A stretch of DNA of 64,000 nucleotides from Tethya wilhelma (taxonomy: Eukaryota > Porifera > Demospongiae > Tethyida > Tethyidae), in contig CAXIPT010000006.1 in assembly GCA_964030475.1 (NCBI GenBank), forward strand, positions 4,839,531 through 4,903,530, read 5' to 3'. Below the pieces are notes generated by a model. It was given only the letters and a program-made list of their open reading frames with translations, was not told the origin of the DNA and made no database searches. The position numbers and the translations under genes are program-made. Below are positions 35,008-45,889 of the stretch, one piece after another (position 1 is the first letter of the stretch; the number at the start of each line of letters is the position of its first letter).

Positions 35008-35969
35008 AGGTTTAATTTTGTTTGACTAGATTTTTATGGTGGCCAACATTTTGTATTGTGTCTATGGGACAGTCGGCCCATTCCTACTATACGTACTACC
35101 GTACGTATGATTATTATTATCATGTATAGACCCTTGAGTCATACGTTTGCTCTGTGTGTGTGTGTGTGTGTGTTTCTCATAAAGCTCTGCATCTATCTAT
35201 AAAATAACAAGTTTGTACTGTCATCCATTTAATTTGCCTATGCTAGGGCATGGGTGTGGTCATTCATTCATCTCTACCGTTAATAATAGTTATTACCACA
35301 AGTTATTCAGCCATGATTCAAAAGAATTGGCTTCCTTCCACCTCTTGTCTCTGAGCGATGGCACAGTATGAGTATGTGGATCTATGTGTGTACACATTAT
35401 GCTACTGGTGAAATGTTTGTCAATTTGTAGACGTCATGATAATTATTTTTCATTGAACTGAACTCTGTAAACTGTTGTGGTTGCTGCAACTATTCATCTC
35501 AACTTGTTTATAATACTGGACTTGCTATAATTTCAATTCTGAGAATTGATAGATTGATTCTGATAGGCAATCAGATCAAAGGCTATTTCACCTATGTGAT
35601 TATGATTGTCAACAGACAAATGAGTGTATTAGTTCACTCAATGGTGGGTGAGGATCGCAATGATTAGCATTTCAGTGCACGCCTGCATATCTGTTCAATG
35701 TTAGGAATATTTGGCTGGTATTGAAACATGGTAGTTTGTTGCTTGGAAGCATATTGATCAGAATTAGGATAATGTTTCACAGACGCTGGCTGATAATTGT
35801 ACAAATTGTTATTCAGTGTGGGTATGTTTTGAGGAATATATAAAGGAATCGATATGGTAGCTTGTGTGTGCAGTCAAGTGTAAATCAATCAGCACCAAAA
35901 GCATCAAACAGTTTGCACACACAACTTACCTCTGAGTCAACTGAATTGCATATATTGGATCTTGGAGGT
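35008..35969 (+). other. Duplicated flank of the small acidic secreted gene
   Basis: From about 35125 (ATAGACCCTTGAGTCATACG) the sequence matches 51605-52380 and the reverse of 59450-60300. It includes a TATA box (ATATATAAAGG near 35846) and the 5' untranslated region. 35030-35120 is an inverted copy of 27930-27990. No complete gene remains. Confidence 0.5.
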
Positions 35970-36041
35970 ATTCTTAGCCTGCTGACAACACTGCTTGATT
36001 TACTTTCTGATGCTGGGCTTGACATTGGTGATCTCTTTTAG
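35970..36041 (+). pseudogene. C-terminal remnant of the small acidic secreted gene
   Basis: It encodes ILSLLTTLLDLLSDAG, then LDIGDLF and a stop, matching the end of the intact gene at 59052-59432. The start codon and middle are deleted: the 5' untranslated sequence runs almost directly into this end. Confidence 0.65.
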
Positions 36042-36758
36042 TGAACCAAGCAAAGCATGTGAAAATCATTTTTTTCATAATTATATAATTATAGATTGTG
36101 GTAGCTTACTAATATATAATATTATAGTAATACTTGTTTTAGCTCTATATATAAAGCAGTTTCCTTTTCCTTTTTGTTTATGCAAAATATAGTTTCAAAT
36201 TGTCTTACAAGCATGACATTGTATGTGCATGTATGCAACTGCACTCAAAATAATCAATATAAATTGCTGTGTCAGCCTGTGTGATCGACCTTCATTCTGC
36301 ATGTCACAATAATTATTGTCAAATCACTGCAAGTCATGGTCACAAGCTAGCTGGGGAAAAAAATAATGTTGCTAGTTCCCACCACTACTGGCTCAAATTC
36401 TTTAGAATTCTGGGTTTTGAAAGTTAAATCTCTGAATATTAATTCCACATGGTCTGCCTCTTGACAATGTTTGTATAGACCTTGAATCAAAGTATTGGTT
36501 GTCTTTAATTTGGAACTTTATGACCTATGTGGCTTGTGCTGATAAACTTTCTCTTGGAAAACATGTTGAAATGAATAATCTGTCTGCAGCTGCATGCCAC
36601 ACCCTGTTACAGTAATAATATACATTGCAGCTTAATATTGTTGATTCAGCCTGAATAGAAAATGTTGTATGGGACCTCCCTCCCCCATGCACACACATAC
36701 ACACACACACGCACACACACAAGCACACACACACACACAAGCACACACACACACACAC
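36042..36758. other. Non-coding stretch ending in CA repeats before the gap
   Basis: No gene is visible. Interrupted CA repeats occupy about 36690-36758 and run into the N gap. Open frames that cross the gap are artefacts. Confidence 0.5.
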
Positions 36759-37502
36759 NNNNNNNNNNNNNNNNNNNNNNNNNNNNNNNNNNNNNNNNNN
36801 NNNNNNNNNNNNNNNNNNNNNNNNNNNNNNNNNNNNNNNNNNNNNNNNNNNNNNNNNNNNNNNNNNNNNNNNNNNNNNNNNNNNNNNNNNNNNNNNNNNN
36901 NNNNNNNNNNNNNNNNNNNNNNNNNNNNNNNNNNNNNNNNNNNNNNNNNNNNNNNNNNNNNNNNNNNNNNNNNNNNNNNNNNNNNNNNNNNNNNNNNNNN
37001 NNNNNNNNNNNNNNNNNNNNNNNNNNNNNNNNNNNNNNNNNNNNNNNNNNNNNNNNNNNNNNNNNNNNNNNNNNNNNNNNNNNNNNNNNNNNNNNNNNNN
37101 NNNNNNNNNNNNNNNNNNNNNNNNNNNNNNNNNNNNNNNNNNNNNNNNNNNNNNNNNNNNNNNNNNNNNNNNNNNNNNNNNNNNNNNNNNNNNNNNNNNN
37201 NNNNNNNNNNNNNNNNNNNNNNNNNNNNNNNNNNNNNNNNNNNNNNNNNNNNNNNNNNNNNNNNNNNNNNNNNNNNNNNNNNNNNNNNNNNNNNNNNNNN
37301 NNNNNNNNNNNNNNNNNNNNNNNNNNNNNNNNNNNNNNNNNNNNNNNNNNNNNNNNNNNNNNNNNNNNNNNNNNNNNNNNNNNNNNNNNNNNNNNNNNNN
37401 NNNNNNNNNNNNNNNNNNNNNNNNNNNNNNNNNNNNNNNNNNNNNNNNNNNNNNNNNNNNNNNNNNNNNNNNNNNNNNNNNNNNNNNNNNNNNNNNNNNN
37501 NN
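36759..37502. other. Assembly gap of 744 Ns
   Basis: Unknown sequence. It removes the end of the 12-Cys gene that reads leftwards from 38150. Confidence 1.
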
Positions 37503-38150
37503 TCTGTAAGTAGAACTGCATTCAGCTGTTGCAAGTCTCTGGTGGAATTCATCATTTGTGCAAATTTGCCTGTCAAAAATACGTCTGTATCTAAGACCAT
37601 CATTGCAACTTCCAGAGACAGTTTCAACACCACAACTAGACCATAGAGAATAACTAAAGAGTTCTTGTATTTCAGATGAACTTTCTGTGGTGTTATATAG
37701 TGAGTTAATGCAGCATCCAAGACCATTATGTAAAGACTGAAGATAGTTGCTGCAGTTTGTAGAGCAGTTACTGCTGTCAAGTGTACAGATTGAGCGAAAA
37801 AGACGATTATTTCTAGCAGCTATTGCGCAATATTCCTGGTTTTCATTTGTTGCACAACCTTCTGCAATAAATTTGGCAAAATCATTGGCACCACATTGAG
37901 TTGCAATATTCACCAGTTCATCTCCATAGTCTGAAGTGCATCGATAGTCCACAGAAGCTTCAAAACACCGGTCATCATTTATGGATTGGCGTTTAAGCAA
38001 GGAGTGGTGACCAACACTTCCTAGAGTTCCAGTCAGTTGAAGATCATGACCAGTAAATCCAAGCTTAAGTTTCTCTTCTAAACCAAGAGCACCCCTTATT
38101 GTTAGAAAAAGGAAAATCGCAAACAAGGGCACTATTAATTGAAGTTTCAT
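37503..38150 (-). CDS. 12-Cys paired-module protein, 3' end lost in the gap
   Basis: The preferred start is the ATG at 38150-38148, giving the signal peptide MKLQLIVPLFAIFLFLTIRG; an in-frame ATG at 38219 adds an unlikely leader. A dibasic KRQ and a complete module 1 follow (LGCCINSLYNTTE, LWSSCGVE), then the start of module 2 (QICTNDEFHQRLATAEC) before the Ns. It is closest to the 29155 gene, so it probably belongs to the transmembrane type. The copy at 42186-42885 is nearly identical to it. An NRF1-like motif lies 105 bases upstream (38255-38266). Confidence 0.8.
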
Positions 38151-38254
38151 ATTAAGCAAGTTCTTCCCTGTGCAAATATATAATGGTTTGCAGATTTGTC
38201 CTGCAGTTATATACATCAAGATTCTGCTTGCTCTTTGTCAATGCTCACAATATT

Positions 38255-38266
38255 TGCGCATGCGCA
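38255..38266. promoter_or_regulatory. NRF1-like palindrome TGCGCATGCGCA
   Basis: It lies 105 bases upstream of the minus-strand start at 38150, matching the placement near 29155, 42885 and 55434. Confidence 0.5.
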
Positions 38267-38324
38267 GTTTAAGATCACTGATCTCGTGCAACCTTTGACC
38301 TTTACACTCGAAATTATTGAACTA

Positions 38325-39110
38325 AAAAGGTACCTTGCAAGAGGTATATTTATGAATGTCTAAAATATAGATCTACTATGTTTTTCTACTTTAGGCTTAA
38401 GTTTAATGATGGCAGCAATTGCAGCAGAAATTGCAACAGTCCTTTGTCCACTGAATGCCTTGGTACATACACCAGCTGAGTTGTTTCCACTTCAGTTGCT
38501 CTTGGTTTGACTAATTCATTGTTTCACTGCTCGTTTCTGACTGTGATGGCCGGACAGTACAACATTTGGTGTACTGACCCAAATCGAGCTCGAGCCGGGT
38601 TCAGTTGAGTCTGGTGTATGTACCAAGGCATTTAGTGGACAAAGGACTGTTACAATTTCTGTTGCACTGATTGCTGCCATCATTAAACTTAAGCCTAATG
38701 TACAAAAACAGTAGATCTATATTATAGACATTCATAAATATACCTTCAAATATACAGGATTTACAAGGTACCTTGACTCAGTCGTGGCCATTGGTGTGTC
38801 ACAAAATCCAGGATCATTCAAACTACTAATACTCCACAATGCTGTTGGAACCAATGGATGGGTTATTTGTCTGGGATTGTTGTAGATGGCATTTACACAG
38901 CAACCAAGATCACTTTGGAGAGCCTGTTCGAAGAGAATTTCGACATGAAGATGAACAGAAACCAGTGGAAATCGCATTGGCACAGTCTCTTATCATAGGA
39001 ACAACTAATGCTGTTCCAGTTTCAAGGAACATTATTAATTTATCTCTTGATTCAGCACCGCAGTACACGCTCTCCTTGTGAGTTTACAAGACAGACTTAT
39101 AGTCTAGCAT
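38325..39110 (-). pseudogene. 12-Cys gene fragment (GPI-like type) with an inverted duplication of its end
   Basis: The minus strand at 38983-38780 encodes QSDLGCCVNAIYNNPRQ and LVPTALWSISSLNDPGFC, the end of module 2 of the 24133/26481 type. Around it are frameshifted remains up to about 39110. The hydrophobic C-terminal region is present twice in opposite orientations: about 38325-38480 on the minus strand and about 38625-38785 on the plus strand (AFSGQRTVTISVALIAAIIK). This makes a large imperfect palindrome. It is not functional as a gene. Confidence 0.7.
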
Positions 39111-40149
39111 ATGCACTGTCTACTTGTATGCAGAATATATGTACAAGTGCATGCCATATCATGTATTATGTATGTGTTCAAACTTTTGAACTTTTAAACT
39201 TATGGACTGTATTCATCCCATAAGTATATTCATACCTCTATGACCAGCCAAAGAAGTTAAATATTGTAGTGTAGTTTTGGGAGAAGATTGTATCTCATAA
39301 GTTTGCAGCTGAGCCATCTCCCAGAACAAGTATGTACACAGCAATTTTTTTTTTTATAATTATTACTCCTTTCTTACTTCATACATGCACAAGATACTGT
39401 GACCTCACATGATGAAACTTCAAAGGGTCCTCAAGAATTATGTCTCCAAAAGATCATGACTGATAAGCTAGGTAAGCTTGTGTGATTATTCAGAATGTCC
39501 CAAGTTTCCTGCCCATGCAATGCATGCCATCATATATTATTGCAACACTATCTGGATACCCACCCCATTATACTCTATAATCCCATGGAAACCCATCCAT
39601 GCAGCCCATGGGATTAGAGTAATGGGCTGGGTTTCCAGACAGCGTTAGTTTGCAGACAATTTGAAAATCATACTAGACTCGCTATATTGATACACAAGTT
39701 TTTGTTAGTGATACACTTGTCTCGCTAGCCAGCCCCCACATGTGCATCTTGTGGGAGGTCTGGCTAACTGAAACTTCCATGATTGTCAAATTGTCCGTAA
39801 ATTAACACTGCCTGGACCCCCCACCCATTACTCTATAAACTATGATTAATAATCATACCATTGAACTAGACTAGTGTCACAGTTTTATGACTGCAATGTG
39901 TATGCATGCAGTCACTGTTCTTCATTTGTGCATGAACTAACCAATCCATGCAATTTTTACCATGACAATTCATGTCAGTATTAGACTATAATACTAACAT
40001 GAGAGTCACAGCTTTATTCTGATTGCCTGATATTTGTGCTGGATTATGATCATGACAGGATAACAATACTGCATGATGACTTTAAAGTAAATGATGCACT
40101 TAAGTATACTCTTAATACAGCAATAGAACAAAAGATTTAAGTCCATGTA
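39111..40149. other. Rearranged duplicated 5' flank with an inverted-repeat insertion
   Basis: 39180-39260 matches 23700-23790 in the same sense, whereas about 39300-40040 matches 23160-23640 in reverse. Between them, 39540-39840 is an insertion with three copies of a motif like AACACTATCTGGATACCCA, one of them inverted; this is probably a small non-autonomous element. No gene is seen. Confidence 0.45.
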
Positions 40150-40860
40150 CCATTATTGAGAATGTTAACTTCATTACCCTGCTAAGGCCATCCAAAATCT
40201 AAATCACTATCACTAAAAAGAGATTCTATGGAGCATTAAAGGTAGATATTTTTGAGCACATCTAGGGGTAACCTTGTTTTTTAAGGTTTGTGCTTTGTTA
40301 TCTCCTCCACTCATCTAGGCCAACCTCTACTGTTGAAGGGAAGACCACACCTCTTCATTCAGCCACACTAAATGTTGCTGGTTTCTTTTTCTTTCCATCC
40401 GTTCCAGTATAATAATATTATACCATTCATTTGTTTCACGTAAACACTTTCATTTTGACCTTAACCCATCAAACTTGTGTTTTGTAAGTGTTTTAGTTTT
40501 TACCATCTACCAATGATGATCCTTTACTGTATTTGCACTGGTATATACATGCAGGGTTGGTATCTTGTTACATTGGAGGCAATTAAGTCTGTCTTCTCAC
40601 TACTACAAGTTCTCACAAGTCAAAGCAACAGTGTCCAACCACAAAGATGACCATGTGACCCTCCATTTCTCAGCTGAGGTATGGCCATTGTGTATTTTTG
40701 TTCTGACTGGATTTGAGTTGAATATAAACTTTTGTTTGAATGACTGCATGTGTATTTTTAGGAACAGAAAATTGAAAAGAACAGTCGCAAAGGTTCAGTG
40801 TTTGCTCTCATAATCACGGTGGCTACATGTGATCTTCATTCTGGCCAATGCTAAAAAGGT
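40150..40860 (+). pseudogene. NOMO-like 3' exons, decayed copy
   Basis: Four exons of the gene at 60340-61525 are recognisable in order: around 40158-40233 (NVDFITLL region), 40320-40405 (LHSATLNVAGFFFF region), 40559-40679 (GWYLVTLEA) and 40762-40858 (transmembrane exon). There are frameshifts, including a 4-base insertion at 40825-40828 in the transmembrane exon (GGCTACATGTGATC against GGCTGTGATC), and the reading frame of the third exon is lost. The last exon is absent. Confidence 0.65.
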
Positions 40861-41942
40861 AATGCATATACACATTCAGAAGTACGTACACACAATCATA
40901 CAATCACCTATAGTTCTCAAAGCTCTACGTACACACATGCAGCTTATTAAGTGCTTGCCTTCTTTACTTTTGTGGAAGGTAAATGTATACCGTGTGTATG
41001 TTATTGGGCGAGCCGAAGCGAGCCCATCCTAGTGTGTTGAATGGCAATTTTGTTTGTCGTTGTTCGTTCTTCTAATTATTCGCATGCACATTACGTATAT
41101 AAGAACAATTTTTTTTTTTTTTTTTTTTTTNCATCTTGTTTGCCTTCTTTTTACGATTTGGCCATTCCTATGTCTCATTACATTTCCAATGTTTTTTTTA
41201 CTTGTTTGTTCTCATTTTTTCATAATTCTACAAATCACATTCGAGTTTGTGTGTATATGGTAGTTACTTGTACACTAATGATCAGCATGGAGCTCAGGCT
41301 GATTAGTACTGAAGTAATCTCAGGAGGCTGAGCTGTATTTAATTGCTTTGTTCATCTTATAATGAATACTACATAACACATTAGTCTATTCACCTCCTAA
41401 ATATTGAAGACTGAAAGGTTACAGAGAGTCCAGCACAACCAGAAATCTTCAGGTAAAGCAAGCAGGCAGCGAATATTTGGATTCCAAATAACGCACACTT
41501 ATCTACCTGGAAAAGGGTCGTCAATTTGACTTTTCAAGTAGCTAATGAATTTATGCATGATGTAGAAATGAATGGCTGCCATACGGAGAAGCGCTTTTCG
41601 CCTTGTATCTAGCTATTCAACGGGAGACTCGAGCACACGATACCAAAAGCACGTGAAGACAATGGTACCAAGTTTGTTCGTTCAAGTATCAGCTTCTGAA
41701 AGTGAACAGTCTTCGAGATACGCTGAAATAACATAGAAGAAGAAGATCAAGTTGAGAAGAAGAAGGACTCCGGCTGAGAAAATTGGAGGTTTGGCATATT
41801 TTAGTTTGGTACCTTAGCGATGGTTTTAGGCCATGTTTTTAGGCTTGTTAGAAAGAGAATGAGCTAAATAGTAGCTTTATAAGCCTTTTAGTGCCAAGCG
41901 CTCAGTTTTTGCAGAGTTATTCGCGTGAATATTTGTATTACG
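40861..41942. other. Non-coding region with a repeat boundary and contig join
   Basis: The NOMO-like duplication stops near 40990 at GGGCGAGCCGAAGCGAGCCC, a short inverted sequence that looks like the end of a repeat. A poly-T run ends in an n at 41131. The rest may be the 3' part of the LINE fragment that follows on the minus strand. No gene is seen. Confidence 0.35.
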
Positions 41943-42178
41943 CTAATGGGCCATCCGTGCCATTCCTATGTACCCAGTACTACCGTACTGGGAATACCGA
42001 GCTGAGAGCGTGCTTTTTTTACAGACCTCAGTGACATGACTAGACCAGTTCAAAGTGGGAGTCAACCAAATCCCAAGGTATTTATATGAGAAGACTCTTT
42101 CCAAGGGATCATCATGTACAGTAAGTGGTTGGAGAGGTGAGATAGGGTGTCTCTTCCTTGAGATGATCATATAACCAC
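41943..42178 (-). mobile_element. Non-LTR (LINE) reverse-transcriptase fragment
   Basis: The minus-strand frame reads SGYMIISRKRHPI and then VFSYKYLGIWLTPTLNWSSH, a typical thumb-side segment of non-LTR reverse transcriptases (the YLG-x-W/L-T-x3-W pattern). It is joined in frame to the 12-Cys pseudogene on its right near 42178. Only this piece of the element is seen. Confidence 0.7.
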
Positions 42179-42885
42179 TTTCTTGGCACAGTGCATCGGT
42201 GTATGCTTCTTCCAAGCCTGCTCTGTAAGAGCTTCTGTAAGTAGAACTGCATTCAGCTGTTGCAAGTCTCTGGTGGAATTCATCATTTGTGCAAATTTGC
42301 CTGTCAAAAATACGTCTGTATCTAAGACCATCATTGCAACTTCCAGAGACAGTTTCAACACCACAACTAGACCATAGAGAAAAACTAAAGAGTTCTTGTA
42401 TTTCAGATGAACTTTCTGTGGTGTTATATAGTGAGTTAATGCAGCATCCAAGACCATTATGTAAAGACTGAAGATAGTTGCTGCAGTTTGTAGAGCAGTT
42501 ACTGCTGTCAAGTGTACAGATTGAGCGAAAAAGACGATTATTTCGAGCAGCTATTGCACAATACTCCTGGTTTTCATTTGTTGCACAACCTTCTGCAACA
42601 AATCTGGCAAAATAATTGGCACCACATTGAGTTGCAATATTCACCAGTTCATCTCCATAGTCTGAAGTGCATCGATAGTCTACAGAAGCTTCAAAACACC
42701 GGTCATCATTTATGGATTGGCGTTTAAGCAAGGAGTGGTGACCAACACTTCCCAGAGTTCCAGTCAGTTGAAGATCATGACCAGTAAATCCATGCAAGCT
42801 TAAGCTTCTCTTCTAAACCAAGAGCACCCCTTATAGTTAGAATAAGGAAAATCGCAAACAAGGGCACCATTAATTGAAGTTTCAT
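42179..42885 (-). pseudogene. 12-Cys paired-module gene copy with a 4-base frameshift and LINE fusion
   Basis: Nearly identical to 37503-38150. The signal-peptide ATG is at 42885. A 4-base insertion (TGCA at 42793-42796) just after the signal region shifts the frame, so the long open frame begins only at 42797. Module 1 is complete (LGCCINSLYNTTE, LWSSCGVE). Module 2 is cut after the segment EEAYTDALCQE, where LINE sequence takes over. It includes an extra SSYR-like duplication absent from the 29155 gene. Probably a pseudogene, although the fusion frame is open for 284 codons. Confidence 0.75.
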
Positions 42886-42977
42886 ATTAAGCAAGTTTTT
42901 CCCGTGCAAAAATATAATGGTTTGCAGATTTGTCCTGTAGTTATATCTGCTTGCTCATAATTATTGTCAATGTTCAC

Positions 42978-42989
42978 AGCGCATGCGCT
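42978..42989. promoter_or_regulatory. NRF1-like palindrome AGCGCATGCGCT
   Basis: It lies about 93 bases upstream of the original start at 42885, matching the placement in the other transmembrane-type copies. Confidence 0.45.
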
Positions 42990-43041
42990 GTCAAAGATCT
43001 CGTGATCTAGTCATAGATATTAGAGACTACGTACCCGGGAT

Positions 43042-44432
43042 GCTAATTTTTATCTGACGCACCCTTTTGGGACTTAGAAAATTTTTGCAAGGTCATCTCT
43101 AGGAAAAGGTCGTCACAATTAAATAGGTTTAGAGCTTGAAATTTGACTGTTTTACTTGTACTTAGTGTTTGCAGAGCTGAGTGTTCATCTGCAGATAAAA
43201 AAACAAAGGTAGAGAGCAACATATTCTGCTCAAATCAGTGCTAGCTAGCTATAGCTATAGTCTCAGTGACTTTCACCATGATATTGCCCATTGGCATTGC
43301 TGTCATGATGGCCTTTTGTGTCTGCTTTGATTTTCTACATAATCAGTCAGTGATCAGTCAAGAAGTCGACATAGCTGAGTACATGCAGCGGCAGTGATCC
43401 AATGCTTGAATGTGGCATGCTGGCTAGCGACTCTGACTGCACTGCAAGTTGTGAAGTCAAAATTTGAAAGGCTTGAGAGTCAGATGAGCCTGAAATAAGT
43501 CAGTTTTCTGTAATTATATATACATACTTTACTAGTTTCAGAAGTCTGCATTGATCAGTAGCCTAGTATAGGCTGAATAAGGCATGCAGCTCAGTAAGTT
43601 GAGACTTGTGACATCATAATATTATTAATTAGATTATTATGGTAATAGAATCATGTATGCATCAAGTTGGATCGTATACAGTGGCTGTGTCTGTGGAGAT
43701 TGAACTTCTGCAGAGGCTTTTGATCACTTCTCACCTCAGTAGAACAATACTTAATGAGTTTATTTCACTTGCTTTCATATATAGGCAGTCTCTGGCAGAC
43801 TGTATATGCAATCTTTCTCATCTTCTCCCTTCCAGTCTCCTCTTGCCAATGGCCTCCAGGTGGTGGATCTCACTCAGGCCCNGTTTTCTGTAATTATATA
43901 TACATACTTTACTAGTTTCAGAAGTCTGCATTGATCAGTAGCCTAGTATAGGCTGAATAAGGCATGCAGCTCAGTAAGTTGAGACTTGTGACATCATAAT
44001 ATTATTAATTAGATTATTATGGTAATAGAATCATGTATGCATCAAGTTGGATCGTATACAGTGGCTGTGTCTGTGGAGATTGAACTTCTGCAGAGGCTTT
44101 TGATCACTTCTCACCTCAGTAGAACAATACTTAATGAGTTTATTTCACTTGCTTTCATATATAGGCAGTCTCTGGCAGACTGTATATGCAATCTTTCTCA
44201 TCTTCTCCCTTCCAGTCTCCTCTTGCCAATGGCCTCCAGGTGGTGGATCTCACTCAGGCCCCTCTGGCTCACACTCATGAGGAGACAACTTGAAGAAATC
44301 GGAGTTTGAGTAGCAAACTGATAGTCAAGCTTGCATGCAATGTGTATACACTCCACATGACGACCTTTACCAGCGTGTTGACCTCGTGAAAAATTTCTAA
44401 GTCTTGAAAGGGTGCGTCAGATAAAAATTAGC
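43042..44432. mobile_element. Nested element with a 9-base target duplication
   Basis: Terminal inverted repeats start GCTAATTTTTATCTGACGCA, and both sides carry ACCCGGGAT (43033-43041 and 44433-44441). A 9-base duplication suggests a Mutator-like element. The apparent length includes an artefactual 379-base repeat (43883-44261). The interior has no gene I can recognise. Confidence 0.75.
43503..44261. repeat. Exact 379-base duplication around a single n (probable assembly artefact)
   Basis: 43503-43881 and 43883-44261 look identical base for base and are separated only by the n at 43882. This is what is left when two overlapping contigs are placed side by side without merging. Confidence 0.85.
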
Positions 44433-44680
44433 ACCCGGGATTGGAAACGCAGGGAAATTAACAATCCACGCGTGTTGCGCTTTGCTGCGCGTTAAATAGA
44501 ATAACAGAAAACACCCGCTTCACGCGTTATTTTCAGGTGATTAGGTGGACGTTATCCAGTGTTGTCTTCAGGTATTACCTGAAGACCAGAGACCCTACCG
44601 TATATATAAGTGTAACCCGATTAATGAACGATACTAAGCAAAATTGAAATGTTTACTGTGTGTGGCACCACCTAGCTCAC

Positions 44681-45889
44681 GGTACGATATAAAACACGGA
44701 CCGGACCGGACTAACGGACCGTATTATAATGTACTACCCGCTCCGTCCGGTCCGTGTTTTGTGGATCAAATGTATAAAATACGGACTAATGTACGGACTA
44801 CTTACGGACCTACTCCCTGGCAATACGGACTGACCTTAGAACCCTGCTATAAAGAAGCTGCTCTTCTTGGAGCATTTAAGCGGGCAACTAAATGGTAAGT
44901 GCTATTTTTGTGAAGTCAATGGAGTCGCTTTCTCGTCCAGTGCCTACTAATCGGCTATCACCCATATCTATTGTAGAAGCAGAATCTCTGTTAAGGGAGA
45001 ACGTTCAAGGAGTGAAGAAACCTGGCGTTTTTCCACCTGTGAAGCCAAAGGCTGGTGAAGTGTACTGTATCAAAGCAGAGTGCCCTGACAATGGTACTGT
45101 GAAGTTATTTGACTCGGCATTTAATGGGAAGCTGTCACCATCATTAGAAAACCAACTGGTTGCTCTTTTTCATCCATTGACAAAGAACAGCATCTTGCCT
45201 GTAACTGTTGAGTCTGTCCAACAACAACAAGGGAGCACCATTTGTGGGCTGTTTTCAATAGCTAATGCGGTTTCTCTTGCTCATGGACATAGGCGATCTT
45301 TTTTTGATCAAACCAAAATGAGGTATCACTTGGATAAATGTTTTGAAGAAGGTTGCATCAAACCTTATCCAAACTGTGCCCCTGATCTTTCCATGTTTAA
45401 CCAAAAGAAGAGATTATGCATTCAAACATACTGTTATTGTAATATGCCAGAATCGTTCGACTCAAAAATGATCAGTTGTGATGCGTGTCATAAATGGTAT
45501 CACTACAAATGTGCTAACGTAAAGAGAGGTCGTTCTGTGTGGTATTGCACTCATTGTTGTTAGTTGAGTTTTGTAGTGATGAGTCAATTAAGTTTTTTTT
45601 TCTGTCTACATATATATAATAATATTTTGATCATTTTTTATTAATGTTCTTTATCAATGGACCATAATAAACTGAACTCTTAATGATACACGTTGCATTT
45701 GGTAGGTAAAGGACGACTATAATTATAATCTTATAAACACTGTTCGAGCGCTGCGCTGAGCTGCGCTGCATGCACTATTAAAGTCCGGTCCGTATTTTAT
45801 ACCACGCATGCCAGTCCGTATTTTATGTACGGACTGAGTCCGTTATTCGGGTCCGTTAGTCCGGTCCGGTCCGTGTTTTATATCGTACC
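44681..45889. mobile_element. Transposon with GGTACGATATAAAACACGG ends and an 8-base target duplication
   Basis: Both ends have about 40 bases of inverted repeat beginning GGTACGATATAAAACACGG. The subterminal sequence is full of short CCGGTCCG/CGGACCGGA repeats, and flanking TAGCTCAC lies at 44673-44680 and 45890-45897. The element is 1209 bases long and carries one gene (44892-45563) but no transposase. An 8-base duplication occurs in hAT, P and Zisupton-type elements. Confidence 0.8.
44892..45563 (+). CDS. Transposon-borne C48-like protease remnant fused to a PHD finger
   Basis: An open frame of 223 residues inside the element at 44681-45889. Residues about 55-130 resemble the C-terminal half of C48 (Ulp1/SENP) cysteine proteases as found in transposons. 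LFDSA carries the presumed catalytic Asp, and QQQGSTICGLFSIANA carries the oxyanion Gln and nucleophile Cys. The His-Trp pair expected shortly before LFDSA is not seen (the frame reads VYCIKAEC there), so the protease may be inactive or an upstream exon may be missing. Residues about 180-223 form a PHD-type zinc finger (CYC, CDAC, WYHYKC, WYCTHC). The first codons (ATGGTAAGTG) also look like a splice donor, so the real start may be MESLSRP at 44919 or an upstream exon. Confidence 0.65.
   Translation: MVSAIFVKSMESLSRPVPTNRLSPISIVEAESLLRENVQGVKKPGVFPPVKPKAGEVYCIKAECPDNGTVKLFDSAFNGKLSPSLENQLVALFHPLTKNSILPVTVESVQQQQGSTICGLFSIANAVSLAHGHRRSFFDQTKMRYHLDKCFEEGCIKPYPNCAPDLSMFNQKKRLCIQTYCYCNMPESFDSKMISCDACHKWYHYKCANVKRGRSVWYCTHCC

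Noticed and set aside
36632..37646. Other long frames through the gap on both strands
   Set aside because: They consist almost entirely of N positions and CA repeats.
36525..38219. 564-residue minus-strand frame across the N gap
   Set aside because: Only 37503-38150 is real sequence of the family; the remainder is Ns and a CA-repeat translation.
43639..44309. Two identical 84- and 96-residue frames (VIESCMHQVGSYTVAVSVE)
   Set aside because: They are in the artefactual 379-base duplication inside a non-coding element, with no recognisable domain.
44644..44898. Plus-strand frame starting upstream of the C48/PHD gene
   Set aside because: It reads through the inverted terminal repeat of the transposon and its subterminal repeats; no domain is recognisable.
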